A stretch of 64,000 nucleotides of DNA, taken from the NCBI GenBank assembly GCA_018398575.1, contig JAGTXZ010000005.1, positions 1,178,001-1,242,000 on the forward strand, given 5' to 3'. Position numbers and translations under genes: made by a program. The stretch is from Ampelomyces quisqualis. Lineage: Eukaryota; Ascomycota; Dothideomycetes; Pleosporales; Phaeosphaeriaceae. Below, piece after piece: positions 30,861 to 41,989 of this stretch; within the stretch, counting starts at the first letter, position 1, and each line of letters starts with the position of its first letter. The notes beneath the pieces are model-generated. The model was given only the letters and a program-made list of their open reading frames with translations. It searched no databases and had not been told where the DNA came from.

Positions 30861-33039
30861 GTGAGTAAAATTGGCGACATTGGCAACTCTGTTAGATCTA
30901 GCGATACTAGCGACACTGTCAGGTTGCTAGCGACTTGCTAGCAACTTGCTAGCAACTAGAAGTAAGTAGGGCAACTTTAGCAAATTGTCTAGTAGACAGT
31001 ATTACTATTGGGCCGCCGCAGGTTGCGGCGATTGGGCCAACTAGATTAATCTTAAATTTTCCTAACGTTGTCTTTAAAGGTAAAGAAATTAGAGAGTATT
31101 AAGACTTTAAAGCTAGGCTATCTATTACCTTTTAATTAGACCTTTTAGCTTTCTAGCTTAAGAATTAAAAGATTAGCTTTACTCTCTAGTACCTGTAAAC
31201 TATGTTTTAACTATAGCAGTAAATAGGTAGAGGTTAGGTTAGAGTAGAGTACCTTTACGTAAGACTCTATACTTAACCTAACTCTTACCTATTTAATTAA
31301 CGCTAAAAGTAAGTAGAGGTTAAGTTAGAGGTAATTAATTGCAGGTTAAGGTTAGGTTATATAAGTTTTGTGCAATTAAATAAAATTTAAAGTATGTAAC
31401 TACTAATTTTATAAAATTAAGTTTCTAAAAATATACTAAATTTTATAAAAGTAAAACTATGCTAAGGATATTAAAAATAGCATAGTAATTACAAATTTTT
31501 AGTACAATAAAGAGGAAATTAGGTCTTTATTTCTAATATACATAAAAGTTAAAAATTCTAAATCTTTTACGCAAATGCTTAATAAGAACTAAACTTCTAA
31601 TAGTACTTAAGTGCAAGTCTAACATCCTTTGCCTGTATAGTAACTCTTTTTGCGTAGATTACATTTATATTTATATCTATATTTAGTTAAAATTTTGTTA
31701 AAAAAATAGAGTTAAAAAACAAACTTTTAAAAAAACTAACTATATAGGCCTTAGCAGCCTTTTAAGCTACTCTAATAGCTAATTTTTAGAAGTAAAGACT
31801 ACTACTAGTACTTTAGACGTATTCTTAAGCTATTTTGCGCAAAAGTTACTAGAAGAGTAGCTTACAAATAAGAAGCTTAGTAGACCTTTAGTATTAGCAA
31901 ATCTCTCTAAGTAACACAGCTTTAAGTAGTAAGTAAATAAGTGTAATAAAAAATTGTAATAACCTACTACTTAGCTTAAGGTGCCTTTTTTTTTAAGAGC
32001 TGCTTTTTAAGTTTTTACAGCTAGGCTTTTTCTAGCAGATTTCCTAGCAGCCTTGCTAGCTAGGTCTTTAGCAACTATAGTGCCCTTAGTAACAGCGTCC
32101 TTAACTTTAGATTTGCGTTTTTATAGAGCTATAGTAGTAGTATTATAGAGTTATAGATTTAATATTGTAATAATTTAGGTTGTTTTAGTGCCTAGTAAAT
32201 AAGCAGTAAGTAGGCTTAGCGTAAAATTTCTGCAAGAGCTAATTTAAAACTGCTAGCACTACTAGAAAACTAAAATGTAATAAAAAACTATATTAACTTA
32301 CAAGCCTACTTAGAATTGCGCTAGCTTTTGTTTTAGCTATATATTAAAATTAAAGAGTAGATTTTTATAGACTTATTAGTTATTTATGTAAAATAGGCTA
32401 AAAGGTAGTAAGCGCAGGTAGTAAGCAGAAAGCACGCTAGTAGCTTACTTGCGCATAGACTAACTTACTGCGTTATTAGTTATAGGCTACTAAAATAAAA
32501 TACTAAAGCTACACGCCTATAAAAGCAACACGCTTTATTATATTACTTTATTACACTTAGCACTATAGAATCTGTTAAGTCTAAAGAAATTAAGGTTGTT
32601 AATAAGCCTAAGAGCTTTCTGCTACCTATTCCTGTTAGATTTCTACTAAATTTTAAGGAAGAGAAGTAGGCCTAGCTTACAATAGTAACATTCTTAGAAC
32701 TTTACTATAAATTATACTTATTTGTCTAGGGTTTTGCTTCTAGAAATAATAAGATTAGCTATATCCTTAACTCTTGTTGTAGTAATACACTAAAGTAAGG
32801 CTAACTAATAAATTTCTAAGTTAACTCTAGTAGGTAGCTTAGCAGTAGCGCTATGTAATCTAGAAAGCTAGCTGCTATTACAAAGGCTAAGTTCTTAGAC
32901 TAGTTAGCTAAATACTAGCTTAAGAAAAAGGTTAAGAGAGGTAATAGGTACAAGGTGTTGTCTTTAAAGCAATAAGCTAAGAAACTTAAGTATAAGCTTA
33001 AGGCTTAGGCAGCAAAGCTTTTTAATAGCAAGTAATCTA

Positions 33040-33087
33040 GTAAGTTATTACACCTTTTTATTATATTATTTTTACTAATATATAAAG
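33040..33087 (+). other. Intron-like insert, TTATTAC type (copy 1)
   Basis: 48 nt, GTAAGTTATTACACC... with a TACTAAT branch-site-like motif and terminal AAG. It shares the TTATTAC-x-TTTATTA layout with the inserts at 33418, 35145 and 35835. Confidence 0.4.
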
Positions 33088-33417
33088 CTAAGTAGTTAAC
33101 AGCCTCTATTACTTAAGTTAATTAAAAATAAAAGGCTATCTAAATTAAAATTAATATGCGCGCCTATAACATTGTTATAAAAAGGTCCTCTGCAGTAACT
33201 TTAGACTTAAAGTAAAAAAATTGTTAGCTTAAGCTTATACTTGCGTTTATAGGCCTAGTAAGGCTGTAGAAAAGATACTTTAAAAAGAGTATACTTATAG
33301 GCTATACCTCCTTAAGAGGAATAGCTTTAAGACACTACAGGCTAAGGCTAAATAGCTTAAATTTTGCAATAAGCTAACGCCTAACAAGTTAGCTCTAGTA
33401 ACTAATTAGAATTAGTA

Positions 33418-33460
33418 GTAAGTTTATTACATTATTTTATTACGTACTTATTCTAACTAG
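33418..33460 (+). other. Intron-like insert, TTATTAC type (copy 2)
   Basis: 43 nt, begins GTAAGTTTATTACATTA, contains a second TTATTAC, and ends with an ideal branch/acceptor TTCTAACTAG. Confidence 0.45.
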
Positions 33461-35144
33461 TCTGCTAGGAGGTATAAGCTAACACCCTCTTCTATATTTA
33501 ATTAGCTTCTAAAGCTCTATAGTAATATACTATACGTTAAGAGACACAATAAGACTAAATATAAGAAAGAGGTTAAAGATTCTAGTAAAGAGCTAGAGGT
33601 ATACTATAAGACGTTGCCTAATAAATATAAAAATAAAAAGGATAAGAATTAGAGCAATAGCACCTAAGAGAAGTTTTCTAATAGTACTTAAGAAGGCTGT
33701 TTAGACGCTAAGTAACATGTATAATTAAATCTACTGTATATTATTACCTAATATAGTTAAAACCTAAAAATTTTGCTACTACTGTAAAACCTAATTTTTT
33801 AATTTCTAAAAGTTTAGCTCTACTATCTGCCCCCTAACTAGGAGAATAACACTTCTAGTAGAACGCCTACCTCTCTTACTTAAAGTAACACTAAACTGTA
33901 GTTTCGCTATTCTATTATTACTGCAATTACTACTCTTTTCTTATAAAATATTGCTACTTTATTATTACACTTTTTTATTACATATATAGACCTAAGCAAC
34001 TCTTCTTTACTCTTAGACAACCTATACTCTAATCTGCCTAAAATACTCTATAAATTTATACTTAACGCCTTCTAAATCCTTAAGTCTAGAATTGAGAGAA
34101 TAGTTACTATCTTTAAGTAGCTAATTTAAGACAATACTACTATATATACTGCATAGGATGCCTAGTAGTAGAATACGTTATAGGCCTAAGACTCTAATAA
34201 TTCTAATTCTTAATAGAGTAAAGCTAAACGTTCTGCTATTATATAGACTTAATTTAGAAAAAAAGCCTATATTAAAAGCAGTAAACTATATATATATATT
34301 GCCTAAACTATAGGTATATACTTTAACACCTAACTAACAAGTATATAGAGACAAAACACCTTAGTAACTATCTTTAGTCTAATAGTTATAGAGAAGTTAT
34401 AAAATCTATCTACATAAGGCAGCTACTTCTATTTGTTACACTATTACGTCTATAACCCTTACAACTGTTTACTACTTAGTAATTTAAACTAGAAATTATA
34501 CAGGTACTTCTTAATAGAAACTAGTCTTTTTAAATATTAGAGCAACCTTTATTTTGCTACTTTATAGAGTTTTTCTAGCCTAGTACTACTATACCTAGCT
34601 AATACAAGTTTACTCTTATACTTTAGGAATAATATAAGTAGGTAACTAAAAACCTCTTTTCTAATCTTAGTAAGTTAACAAAAATCTTAATTGCTTTTAA
34701 CGCCTAGTCTACTACTAACTACCTAAGCTTTTTAGCTATTAAAGCCTATTATATTAACACTAGTTAGCAGATAAGAAAGGTTCTATTAGATTTTGTGCCC
34801 TTACGTAAGCAGCACACTAGGGTTTTTATAGTATTTAATCTTATACAGGTACTTAAAAACACAAAAACATTAAAACAATTACTAGCAGTTACCTGCAATA
34901 ACGCTTTAAATAACAGTACCCTTAGCAGAAGCCTAGAAAGTAATTTTGCTAATAAGAAGGTTTCTTAGAACGCAAAGAAAAACACTATACTATACCTTAC
35001 CTATATTATTAACCTAGTAGTACAGGATATAATAGCTTACTTAAGGCTAATAGCCTTACTTAAGATTAAAGGAGCTTAGCAGCTGCAACGCTATTACGTT
35101 TACTAGATTAACAATAGCATATTAGTGCCTAACTTCTTGCAAAA

Positions 35145-35187
35145 GGTATATTACACTCTTTATTATAATTCTTTATTACGCACTAAG
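35145..35187 (+). other. Intron in the hAT transposase, TTATTAC type (copy 3)
   Basis: 43 nt from GTATATTACACTC to CACTAAG, sitting exactly between hAT segments ...LVPNFLQK and L-F-x-I-x-AICIAINLS. Its removal restores family continuity, so this one is the best supported. Confidence 0.6.
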
Positions 35188-35834
35188 CTCTTTTAGATCT
35201 AAGCAATTTGTATTGCTATTAATTTGTCTCTTTAACGTTTTAAACAATTTCTAAAGGTACAATCTAATATACTGCTAAAAAATTAACTCTGTATAATTCA
35301 AGATATTAAGACTAGGTAGAATTTAACTTATAATATGTGTAAGCGCGCCTACTCCTTAGCTACTTATATTAACAAGTAGCTAGAGCAAGAGATTACACTT
35401 AATTAGGCTCTATAAGGTAGTAGTAGTAATTTACAAGACAATAACGCAGTTGCAGACTTTAAAGACCTTAAAAGGCTTTAGCTAGCACTTGCTAAGTAGT
35501 TATACCTTAGGGTAATAACACGTATACTAGTAAACTTTAAAACAGCTACTAACAGAATTAGTAAAAGTAACGCACCTTAGGCTCTATACATCTAGTTAAT
35601 ATACAATAGACTTTTTAACTTTCTAAATTAAATAATAACTAAGCTATCTAATAAGAAAGATAAGACTAGCTATTATAAGGAGTAGCTAGCTGTAGTAAAG
35701 GCAGTAGTAGAGAAAGGCAAGAAGAAGTTATTAAAGTATTATTTACGTATAGATAAGAAACAAGAATATCTTTATAACGTTACAACTATCCTTAATCTAT
35801 TCTAAAAGCTTACTATATATAAGGTAGAAACTAT

Positions 35835-35879
35835 GTTTATTACATAGGTTTATTACAGCGCACTACTAATAAAACCTAG
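35835..35879 (+). other. Intron in the hAT transposase, TTATTAC type (copy 4)
   Basis: 45 nt from GTTTATTACATAGG to AAACCTAG with a second TTTATTAC and a TACTAAT motif. It follows the KLTIYKVET segment of the transposase. Confidence 0.52.
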
Positions 35880-38800
35880 GGTAATATATAAAGACTAGAC
35901 TTTAAATATATATACTAGTGTTAGTTTCTAAACTATATTAATTAATACAAAAATAACTCTGTAGCAATAAACAGAGACTATACTCTAGTTTATTCTTTGC
36001 AACTACAGCGTCTACCTAAACACTAGTAGTTTAGGAAGCTTTCTTTCTAAACAATATAGTCTAGTAGGTTAAGCGCTAATCTCTTTTATAAAACTAACGT
36101 AAGCATTAGACTACTCTGTGCAAAAGCTCTCTACTACTTTAGCACTTCTCTAACTAGTAAAGAAGATAAAGAAAAGTTATTAAATATACTTGTCTAGTAG
36201 CAGGCTAATATAGACATGTACTTACGCCTAGCCTAGGTAGCTAAAGACGTACTAGCTATACAGCTTGCAGAAGTTAGAGTTAAGCGCTTGTTTAATACTG
36301 TAAGAAACATCCTAGAAGATTAACAGCATAGGCTTAGAGCAAAAATAATCTAGAAGATTATAGTTGTAAAACACGTAATTACTAAAGAGAATATATAACT
36401 AAACTGTTCTACACTACAATTGCTAACTGCAGAATCCTAACACAGCGCTAAGAGTGTCTAAGATCTACTTAAGCTTCTAGGTTCTATTAATTTTACTAGT
36501 CTAACTAGCTCTAGAATCTAACGTTTTAAGGATTAGATAAGCAATAAGAAGCAGGAAAGTAATAGAGAAAATAATATTAAGAAATCTGTAACGCCTTTGT
36601 ATAGTGCACTACTCTAGACTCTTTAGTATAAGCAGCGCCTACAGAGAAAGAGATTAAGGCCTTTTTGTTTCTTAGACTAGTAAGCGTAATAAAAAAATGT
36701 AATAAACAGTAGCTCTTGACTATCTAAAATAACCTAGGTAAAAAACAGTAATAAATATCTATAATAAGTAGGTTATAAAGCTAATTAAATAGCTGCAAAA
36801 TTAGACTATTCTTGTAATAACCTTATTTTAAGATATACGCTAAAATAAACTTATTTCTTTTACTCTACTTTACTTCTAAGTAATATACTTGTTACAGGCG
36901 TTAGATTAGAAGCGCTGCATAAGTATAACTCTATAGCAGGTACTCTAACTAAACTAATAACCTAACCTTAATACCTTAAGCTATATACCTTAACCTAAAC
37001 TCTACACTAGCTTCTACATAACCTAAACTTTACTCTACTCCTCTTATACTTAACTCTAACCTAACCTCTACCTATAAGCAGATACCCTAAACCTATTTAC
37101 TAGCGTATCTAGAACTCTGTGTAAAAGACAAAGTAAAGATCTAGTACAGCTGTACTATATCTAATAATAGACCTTTAAAAAAGTTAGATTAGAAAAATAA
37201 AAAATATAGAGTTACAAAGGTTATATTACTACACGTTGTAGAGCTAAGCATACTTCTTAGAGTGTACCTAAAATTCTACGTTAACTATTTCTAGCTTAAT
37301 GTAAAGAACTTGCTTTTACACTAGAAGTCTAATAACTAGCAACTAGAAGTAATAATAGAAAGTAAAAATAAAGCTAATAAAAAGTACCTTGTTAACTATA
37401 TTCTTATAGAATAATAGAAGAAGAAAGAGTAAGGCATATAGCTATAGTACTTAGTAAAATAGGTAAGATACGTAGAACTAACATAGAAACTACAAATAAA
37501 TGTTGCTAACACTATAGCACTTACTAAGTAGCTAGACAAAACTAGAATAAAACAAAACTTAGATAGATCGTTAGTAGAGCGCCTATCTACCTTAACTACT
37601 AAATAATTACATTAGTGCAGAAAAAGAAAGAGAAGAGAAAAAGAGCTATAGGTATATAGAACAAGTATTAGAATAGATAACAGCGCTATACACAAGAGAG
37701 GGCAGTAGAAAAAGAGCTAAACTTAAAACAGGCACAAGTAGAACCTAAGCTATTAGAAATAACATAGTAGTGTACTTAGTTACGTTAGAAATAATACTTA
37801 ACACTAAGAAGCAACTAAGAAAAGAAAGGTAGAAATACTATAATAGATAGAACCTAAGACTAAGACAACTATTAGAAGGTAGAAAGAGAAGAAGATGCTT
37901 ACATTTATCCTATTAGCTAGCCCTTAACTACTTTAACTAGTTAATAGCTAAAATATAACTAGTAGTTAACAGTCTCTAGGCTCTAGATATAAAGAACTTA
38001 AATACTAAATACAAGAACTGTAGTAAAGTAACATAGGAAGTAAGTCTAAAGAACGCTTAGGGTACAGCTAAGGGCATAGACAAGATATAATAGCTAAAGA
38101 GCTATTAGAAAACAATAACTAACAATATATACCTAATAATAATATATTTAATTCTATATTAAATCTAATAGGCCTTAGAGGTAAATAATGCTCTACTATA
38201 TATAGTAACTAATTATAACTCTAAATTCTTATTAGCCTAGGCGGCTAGGCCTTAAGAGGCTGCGTACCTGCGTATACACCTACACTCTTCTGTAGTTCTT
38301 GTAACCTAGGAATTATAGAAACTTAACAGTCTAACAAATGTTTAGTAAGCTACTACAGTTTTCTCTAGAATATAATTAGTATCTATTCTAAGGACATAGA
38401 GTTAGTACTCTAAGATTAGAGGAACAGAAAGTAGGATCTAGAGCAACGCCTATCTAGAGGGCCTAGAGCAACGCCTATCTAAAGTACCTAGATTAGCTAC
38501 TACTAGAACTAAATTAGAAGAGGGATTAAGCAGACTCTAAAAAGCAGAGCAATAGCTAAAGAAGTAAGACGCAAGCTGTAGCTAAAGCTATATTAGGCTA
38601 AGTAAAAGCGCAAAGTTATTGCGCCCTACTAAGCATATAGTATACTAAAGAAGGCTTAGAGCACAAACAGTAGAAACAACTAAGAGCAGACTAAGAAAGA
38701 TATTAAAATAAGTAGTTAGGAGAAAGAGAAAACTAATAATTGCTTAGACAGCAAGTATAAAGAAATTAAGAAGAAATTAGTAGACTTTACAACAGAAGCG

Positions 38801-39236
38801 CTATTAAACATTAGAAAAGCTTAAGCCTTTAGCTTTTTAGTAACCCTACACAAAGCAGTAACTTTAATCCTAGTCTTTTAGGCTATTACTCTTTTTTAGT
38901 TTATTTAAATAAGCTCTAACTACTGTTTAGGCAGCCTACAAAAGTAATATAGAGACAACATAGAACTGCTTAACAGTATATTAAGTTGTTAACGCCTTAA
39001 ATACTCTAACAGATAGGAAGCTCTACTACTAACACTTATAGAGTTAATAAAAGAAGCTAGCGCAAATATAAGTAGTGCACTAGAGAAGCAGGCTAAACAG
39101 CTATTAGAAGAGCACTCTAGGCGCAGAAGCATAAGCTAAGATAACTTAATATTAAAGGCTCTTTAGATACTAGCTAAGTCTCTTAACTAAGTGCAGCTCT
39201 TATTGTATACAACGCAGTTACTGTCTTACCTAGCAG

Positions 39237-41450
39237 AAAACATGCTGTTGTTTAATAGGACTAATATTACAGACTTTCTAGAGCGCTTTAAGGACTTCTT
39301 AAAGTACTATAGCTTTACAGACTAGATAATAATTAACAGACTAGTCGCCTACTATAAGCTAAGACAAAGAACTATTATACAAGCGTCTAAAGAGTATGCA
39401 GAAGCCTAGAACAACTACTTGTAGAGAAAGCTCTGTAATAGCTTCTAACAACGCTTTAGAAATAATAACAAAGGTTAATAGAAAGAGCGTGTAAAGTACT
39501 TTAAACACTAGCTAGGTTAGTGCCAAATAAGATTAGACCTAAAGATTAGAGATTACCTGCAAGACTTTTAGATCTGTAGTAAAAGGTGTATTAAAGCAAG
39601 CACTATTAATAAGAACTATTACAGCTACTACCTTATTAAGAGACTACTGCTCTAACACGCTACAAAGATCCTAGAGAAGTTTAGCCTAAAAACAGACACT
39701 CTAAAAGACTTTAAGTATAAAAAGATCTAAGACTATCTAGTAAAGCGCCTAGAAGTAGAAAAAGAAGTTTACATGTTAAATCTAGCAAAAGCTATAAGAG
39801 CCTTTAAACTAGAGGTAGAGTTTAAAGTAGAACTAGTAGCTAAACAACTATTAGCTCTACTGCAGCAAAACAACTTTAAACCTAAAATTAAGCTAGAAAT
39901 AAACTTTTAACCTGCTACCCTTTAGTTGCTAACAAAGAGTACTCTATCTAAAAACTAGCGTAAGCAAGCTCTTCTTAGTGCAGCGCTTACAAAGAATAAA
40001 GTAGATAATCTTGTAAATAAGATGCTACAGCTTAAGCTTAACTAAATAACTATTAAGCAGCAGCTATAGAGCATACAATAGACTTCTTGCAAAGTAGAGC
40101 TTATAAACAATCTAGTTATTTATGCCTTAGTTTGCAAGCAAACTAAAGAGTAATTAGAAGCCCTGTAACTATATATACCTTAGCTAGCCCTACAAAACTA
40201 AAGCTATTAGAACTATAGGTAATAGTAGTAAGCATAGAGAAATAACAACTATTAGTATAACAGCTAGAACTACAGCTACTTAAACAACAATTAGAGTTAC
40301 TAGCAGAGACGTTCTAGCAGAAGACTACTAAGCAGCTTTAGAATAAACTGTTAGGTTTGTAATAAGACTAGGCATTTAAAGTAGAACTACCTAACACTAA
40401 GAGGCTTTATTACTAACAGCTAGTGCTTCTTTAACAAACGTAACATGCTCTAATAGAAGACACCTAATAATCTATAGAGTAGAGTTACTAGCCTTAGCAA
40501 CGCACAATAGGCTAAGACTATTTTAGCTAAGATTAAGAAGTAGTTTCTAAAACGTAATATAGACCTTCTTAAAGTTAAATCTAAATTTATAAGTAGACCT
40601 AGTCTTTCTATTCTTATTAAGAACAACGTAGTCTTTATATAGCTAGTGCCTAACACTTTAGAAGCACTGTTAGAAGCAAACTACAATAAGTATTAGAACA
40701 TGTTAGACTGCCTTATAACTAAATCTAAGGAACTCTTTGCTAACAGCAGCTTAGTATTAGCTGCAGTTATTAGCTAAAACTAAGCAAAGTGTAGTAATAG
40801 TTAACCTATATATAGTTAGGCTTAGGTTTAGAAGCTACCTTAGAAGCTAGTTAATAGAATTCTACACTTAAAAGGCTATAGAAACAGAAATAACAGCTAC
40901 TTTATAAGCAAAAAGTTAGGGCAAGACTACTTAGTTTAATTTGCAAGTAATAAGAAATTAAGAGATATAGAAATAGGAGAGGTTACCTAACTAACTAAAG
41001 AGCTGTTAAAGCCTACCTACGTAGTAGAACAAAAGAAAAAGATTCTAAAGAAGTAGTAGCTAGTCTAGAAGTTTAAGGCTAACGCCTAATTAGTTATCTA
41101 GCGCATTCTTAACACCCTAGTTCTGTTACTACTTAAGACTGTTATTAGCAACATGCTAGAGGTTAAGAAGAAGCTATTTTAAGTAAGCTACACGCTAGCT
41201 AAGTTTAAAGACCTTTTAGTTGCCTTAACACGCTACACAACAGTTAAAAGCGCTAACAAAGACTTAGATAGAAACTAACCTACTATAAGAGCTAGTGTTA
41301 ACTTGCTAACTTAGAGCTTACTTCTAGACTACGTGCTAGTTAAGGTAGTAAACAGAAAAGTAAGTAAGTACTTTAGTATTAATGCTAAATACTAGTTAGA
41401 CTTAGAGATTAGCTAGATTAAAAGGCACATCTAACGCAATAAAGAACTAG
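39237..41450 (+). pseudogene. Ty3/gypsy element B, gag to protease part, RIP-degraded
   Basis: Readable gag: ITDFLERFKDFLKYYSF, RLVAYYKL, ASKEYAEA and LGQCQIRLDLK-like stretches between 39,237 and 39,800, in the layout of fungal gypsy gag proteins (FLERFEDF...Y). The frame continues to IKRHI-RNKELGL at 41,450, where element A is inserted. The LTRs of element B were not identified; its 5' part may extend to about 38,200 or further. Confidence 0.7.
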
Positions 41451-41455
41451 GCCTT
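41451..41455 (+). repeat. Target-site duplication GCCTT (left)
   Basis: GCCTT precedes the 5' LTR; the same five bases follow the 3' LTR at 48552-48556. Confidence 0.9.
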
Positions 41456-41754
41456 TGTAATAAGCACATGCAAACACATGTTACATCTAATACCTTATAA
41501 AGGCTTAGTAACAGATTATGTAGAGAGCTAGTAGATTAGGACTAAAAGCGCTCTAACAGCGCTCTAACTCAGCTGCTACGCCTACTATAAATATAAGCCT
41601 ATAGCATAGATAGAGGACAAGTTTCTCTTGTCCTTCTGTACAAGACCTATAGGTGTATAGCCAATCTAGAATCTCTAATACAACACGCACTCCTATATGC
41701 CTCTGATATGTATCTAATTTAATCCTAATAGCTGTACCTACCTGCGTTGTTACA
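41456..41754 (+). repeat. 5' LTR of element A
   Basis: Starts TGTAATAAGCACATG and ends GTTGTTACA. Very similar over the whole 299 bp to 48253-48551; differences seen are mainly C/T and G/A transitions. It contains a TATAAATA motif near 41,585. Confidence 0.93.
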
Positions 41755-41989
41755 TTACAAGAGAAACTTTATCCCGCTAGTAATAGTATTTAGATAATAT
41801 TGCTATTTACTTTTGAAAAGATTGCGTTAAAACGCCTAGAACTCTATCTGAATTGGATCTGTTTGCAACCTCAAATCTATTAAACATAGTTAGGATCCTT
41901 TAGATCTCCTAACAGCTAAAGCCTTTAGGTTTAGATCTTCCTATTAACACAACAGTTAGGATTACTTTAGAAAAGTTGTGTTTAGCGCT
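41755..41989 (+). other. Element A leader, primer-binding region
   Basis: The stretch immediately after the 5' LTR (TTACAAGAGAAACTTTATCC) should hold the tRNA primer-binding site; RIP changes prevent naming the tRNA. Confidence 0.35.

Larger units (their letters stand above)
30223..31073. mobile_element. Foldback-like repeat with GTTAGGAAAA ends
   Basis: A GTTAGGAAAA motif at 30,223 is mirrored by TTTTCCTAAC at about 31,062-31,071. Inside, 30,405-30,500 and 30,750-30,860 are inverted copies of each other (shared core AATTCCCTCTTTAAAA and flanks), forming a long stem. The right part (30,880-31,073) recurs in inverted orientation at 55,098-55,330. No protein is visible. The ends are inferred from the motif alone. 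Confidence 0.5.
34100..36390 (+). pseudogene. hAT-family transposase, RIP-degraded
   Basis: Two hallmark regions are legible through stops. At about 34,730-34,950 the catalytic core reads AIKAYYINTS, QIRKVLLDFVPL, VFNLIQVLKNT and QLLAVTCNNALNNSTLSRSL, followed by YLTYIINLVVQDIIAYL. At 36,195-36,330 the C-terminal hAT dimerisation region reads YLRLAQVAKDVLAIQLAEV and KRLFNTVRNILED. Between them TRNFTYNM-type and ILNLF...KLTIYKVET segments follow family order. Stops are TAG/TAA at former Trp/Gln positions. At least two GT-AG intron-like inserts interrupt the frame (35145-35187, 35835-35879). No functional product is possible. Confidence 0.85.
31217..37102 (+). mobile_element. RIP-degraded hAT transposon
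   Basis: Putative ends: CAGTAAATAGGT at 31,217 and ACCTATTTACTA ending 37,102. These are reverse complements except for one RIP-type change, and each is followed inward by a copy of GGTAGAGGTTAGGTTAGAG (31,226 and, inverted, about 37,070). The element carries hAT transposase coding on the plus strand. I could not find a matching 8-bp target duplication beside these ends, so the true limits may differ. It lies inside the region bounded by the inverted repeats at 31.0 and 55.1 kb. Confidence 0.6.

Noticed and set aside
31217..37102. 8-bp target duplication for the hAT element
   Set aside because: The flanks (AACTATAG and GCGTATCT) do not match, so no duplication is claimed.
40450..40656. Short open frame in the RIP block
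   Set aside because: It lies antisense to gypsy element B coding and is open by chance in TpA-rich DNA; the same applies to the frames at 49297-49479 and 61978-62166.
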